NCBI GenBank assembly: GCA_022827785.1
Contig: JAJEIM010000004.1
Location: 1-64,000, forward strand
Direction: 5' to 3'
Length of the DNA: 64,000 nucleotides
Origin: Acidimicrobiia bacterium
GTDB taxonomy: Bacteria; Actinomycetota; Acidimicrobiia; Spongiisociales; Spongiisociaceae
The stretch's first letter is position 1. Each line of letters begins with the position of its first letter. Below are positions 61,868 to 64,000 of the stretch, piece after piece. A program made the position numbers and the translations under genes. The notes under the pieces are model-generated. The model saw only the letters and a list, made by a program, of their open reading frames with translations. It did not search any database and had not been told where the DNA came from.

Positions 61868-62950
61868 TTAACTTGTCGAGGAGGGAACCGCGATCTCGCC
61901 GGAGATGATCTGTTCCGCGTAGGCGTCGACCTCGCCGACGATGTGGTCGATCAGGCCGCCCGAAGTCGAGTACCCGACACCTCCGGCTTCGAGATCGAAC
62001 ACGTTCACGCCTGCCTGGACGGACCCGTCGACGACCTGGGTCGTGAAGGTATGGGTAGCCACGTTCACATTCTTCAGCATCGAGGTCATGATGACATCGC
62101 GTACCTCGGGGGCAGCCGTGTAGTACTGGTCGGCATCCACACCGATCGCCAGGTATCCGCCTTCTGTGGCGGCCTCGAAGAGCCCGCCGCCGGATCCGCC
62201 TGCCGCCGCGTACACGATGTCGGCGCCTGCGTCGAACATCCCCTTGGCGGCTTCCTTGCCCTTGGCCGGATCGTTGAATCCGGAGAAGTCCGGGGGCTGA
62301 CTCAGGTAGGTCGAGGTGATCTCGATGTCGGGGTTGACGGTCTTCGCTCCGGCGATGTAGCCGGCTTCGAACTTCACGATGAGCGGAACGTTCACGCCAC
62401 CGATGAATCCCACATGGCCGGTCTCGCTCTCGAGCGCGGCCACCACCCCGACGAGGAAGGAACCCTCCTCCTCGGCGAACACCAGGCCCGCCACGTTGGG
62501 AGCCTCGACCGTGCCGTCGTCGACGATGCCGAACCACACGTCAGGGTATTCGGCCGCCACTTCGGCAACCGGTCCCGCGTACGTGAACCCGACGGCGATG
62601 ATCGGATTGTGACCCGAATCAGCCAGCAGCCTCAGACGGTCGGAACGATCCTGATCGGTGTCCTCCGCCTTCGCGGTGACCTCGGTCAGTTCGAGTCCCA
62701 GCTCTGCGGCGGCCTGCTCGGCCCCGTTGTAGGCGAGATCGTTGAATCCCCCGTCACCTCGACCTGCCAGGTCGTAGGCGACAGCGACCTTGAAATCTGG
62801 CGTCGGCGCTTCCGTGGTCGTCGGCGCGGCCGTCGTGGCCGGGGCGGCGGTCGTGGTGGTGGGGTCTGCCGACTCTCCGCCACACGCCGTAACCGCTGCC
62901 AGGGCAAGGACCGCTGACAGGACCAGGAGAATTGTGCGTTGTCTTGGCAT
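61868..62950 (-). CDS. BMP-family nucleoside-binding lipoprotein
   Basis: 360 aa. Signal peptide with lipobox AVTAC (Cys23), a Thr/Ala/Pro linker to about residue 50 and then a periplasmic-binding domain of the Bmp/Med group (VAYDLAGRGDGGFNDLAYNGAEQAA, IIAVGFTYAGPVAEVA, VGFIGGVNVPLI, DIVYAAAGGSGGGLFEAA). BMP proteins such as PnrA and BmpD bind purine nucleosides; the hydrophobic ring-stacking residues lie in the usual places. GGGAGG precedes the ATG at 62950. It heads the transporter operon behind the LacI gene and determines which nucleoside is imported. Confidence 0.92.
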   Translation of the reverse strand: MPRQRTILLVLSAVLALAAVTACGGESADPTTTTAAPATTAAPTTTEAPTPDFKVAVAYDLAGRGDGGFNDLAYNGAEQAAAELGLELTEVTAKAEDTDQDRSDRLRLLADSGHNPIIAVGFTYAGPVAEVAAEYPDVWFGIVDDGTVEAPNVAGLVFAEEEGSFLVGVVAALESETGHVGFIGGVNVPLIVKFEAGYIAGAKTVNPDIEITSTYLSQPPDFSGFNDPAKGKEAAKGMFDAGADIVYAAAGGSGGGLFEAATEGGYLAIGVDADQYYTAAPEVRDVIMTSMLKNVNVATHTFTTQVVDGSVQAGVNVFDLEAGGVGYSTSGGLIDHIVGEVDAYAEQIISGEIAVPSSTS

Positions 62951-63051
62951 TCTCTGCCTCCCTTTCTCGTTCGTTGCTTGTCAGATGTCAGATGCAGTGC
63001 CGATCCGGATCCCTAGGGGCCGGATCGGCTGCAGAGGTGTGTATGGGCCGG

Positions 63052-64000
63052 TCAAATTCGCGCCGCCTTGCGCCGGGCACCCATCGGTGTGTTCCTCGGA
63101 GGTCCGCAGGACGCTCTCTCGGTCAGCCGGACGTCGAGCACCACCCGCCTGGAGATGCGGGAGGAGTCGTTGTTCATCCTGGACAGGAGCATCCGCATCG
63201 CCAGGGCGCCCTGCTCCTCCATCGGGCGGTCGATGACGGTCAGGGGCGGATCGAGAATCTCGGAGAACGGATGGTCATCGAACCCGACCACCGAAAGGTC
63301 GTCAGGGACCCGCACACCGATGTCCTTGATGGCTCTCAAAGCACCGATGGTCATGGTGTTGTTGGCCACGAACACCGCGGTCGGAGGGTCAGGAAGGGCC
63401 AGCAACCGCAGCATCGACTGGTAGCCGCCATGCTCCTTGAAACCCCCCGGCTGCACGAATTCGGGCGGAAGCTCGATGGAGTACGCGGCCAGGGTGTCGC
63501 GGTATCCCTCCAGGCGGAACCGGCCGGGGGTCGAATCCACGGTCCCGGCGATGGTCGCTATCCGCTCGTGCCCGTTCGACAGCAGATGCTCGATGGCGAA
63601 ACGGGCACCTCCGTGATTGTCGATCAGCACCGTGTCGAAACGGCCGGTGGACGGCGCCTCGCGATCGATCAGGACGGTCGGCACTCCGGCATCCGCCAGG
63701 CGTTGCGGGCTGGGGTTGTTCTCGCTGGCGGGCGCGAGCAGCATCCCGTCAACCCTGGTTATCAGGTCCTCGACCACTTCGGCTTCGCGGGCGTCGCTCT
63801 CGTCGGTGTTGGCCAGGAAGATGGTGTGTCCTCCCTGGGCGGTGATGGACTCGGCGCCGCGGACCACCGCCGCGAAGAACGGGTTGGTGATGTCCGGAAC
63901 CACCAGGGCGACGGCGCCGGTCTTGCCCGACTTGAGAGACTGCGCGGCCGGACTGGGCCGGTAGCGAAGCCGGGCAACGGCGCGATTGATGCGTTCCGCG
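63052..64000 (-). CDS. LacI-family transcriptional regulator (partial, 5' end outside the window)
   Basis: The frame is open to the window edge, so the helix-turn-helix start is missing. The visible part begins with the hinge-proximal ERINRAVARLRYRPSPAAQSL, a typical LacI segment, then GAVALVVPDITNPFFAAVVRG and a full type I effector-binding domain (DGMLLAPASENNP, TVLIDREAPSTGRFDTVLIDN, LSVVGFDDHPFSEILDPPLT). It probably senses a nucleoside or nucleobase and represses the ABC operon that starts 101 bp downstream. A GTG within the frame at 63903 is not the true start. Confidence 0.9.
   Translation of the reverse strand, partial: AERINRAVARLRYRPSPAAQSLKSGKTGAVALVVPDITNPFFAAVVRGAESITAQGGHTIFLANTDESDAREAEVVEDLITRVDGMLLAPASENNPSPQRLADAGVPTVLIDREAPSTGRFDTVLIDNHGGARFAIEHLLSNGHERIATIAGTVDSTPGRFRLEGYRDTLAAYSIELPPEFVQPGGFKEHGGYQSMLRLLALPDPPTAVFVANNTMTIGALRAIKDIGVRVPDDLSVVGFDDHPFSEILDPPLTVIDRPMEEQGALAMRMLLSRMNNDSSRISRRVVLDVRLTERASCGPPRNTPMGARRKAARI

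Overview
The window is high-GC, densely coded DNA that looks like a free-living or host-associated actinobacterium. I infer the class Acidimicrobiia, but nothing here proves it. The pointers are two F420/luciferase-like monooxygenases, an imuA'-imuB-dnaE2 SOS mutagenesis cassette behind a Mycobacterium-type LexA box (CGAACATATGTTCG), several lipoproteins with Thr-rich linkers, many GTG/TTG starts coupled by 1-8 bp overlaps, and a Gly-Cys-Val tRNA group. There is no insertion sequence, phage gene or CRISPR array.

Layout. 0.2-5.1 kb: rsmI, a lipoprotein with a degenerate metallopeptidase-like core, an SDR/EthD pair and a Thr-rich anchored protein with an internal duplication. 5.3-8.5 kb: thiolase coupled to a MoxR ATPase and a VWA (CoxE-like) protein. 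8.5-12.3 kb: class III aminotransferase, LLM oxidoreductase, secreted esterase. 12.4-19.3 kb (minus strand): a three-subunit molybdenum hydroxylase followed by dihydropyrimidinase, beta-ureidopropionase-like amidase and SDR genes. 19.6-25.8 kb (plus strand, divergent): a Liv-type ABC transporter whose binding protein is fused to its first permease, then an amidohydrolase. 25.8-27.7 kb: LLM/VOC pair. 27.8-33.3 kb: the SOS mutagenesis cassette.

33.5-47.8 kb is a quaternary-amine catabolic region. It holds a dimethylglycine-dehydrogenase-like flavoprotein coupled to a non-pyrrolysine MttB homologue, a BKACE enzyme (CdhC-like), an L-carnitine dehydrogenase fused to a thioesterase (CdhA-CdhB-like), an acyl-CoA dehydrogenase, an NDP-forming acyl-CoA synthetase, a PhyH dioxygenase and a very clear CaiD. 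Together these could take crotonobetaine or gamma-butyrobetaine through carnitine to glycine betaine and on to demethylated products. The thiolase at 5.3 kb could handle acetoacetyl-CoA. Embedded at 39.6-40.0 kb is a BCP peroxiredoxin in which the peroxidatic cysteine codon is an in-frame TGA, with a bacterial SECIS-like hairpin just downstream: a probable selenoprotein.

48-54.7 kb holds an MFS carrier, small secreted or anchored proteins, four tRNA genes and dUTPase. 54.8-64.0 kb is one tightly packed minus-strand operon: LacI regulator (cut by the window edge), BMP-family nucleoside-binding lipoprotein, double ATPase, two permeases, a queuosine-phosphate N-glycosidase (Qng1/DUF2419) homologue, an MFS carrier and a nucleoside hydrolase. 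I read it as a nucleoside salvage system that may be dedicated to queuosine/queuine recovery.
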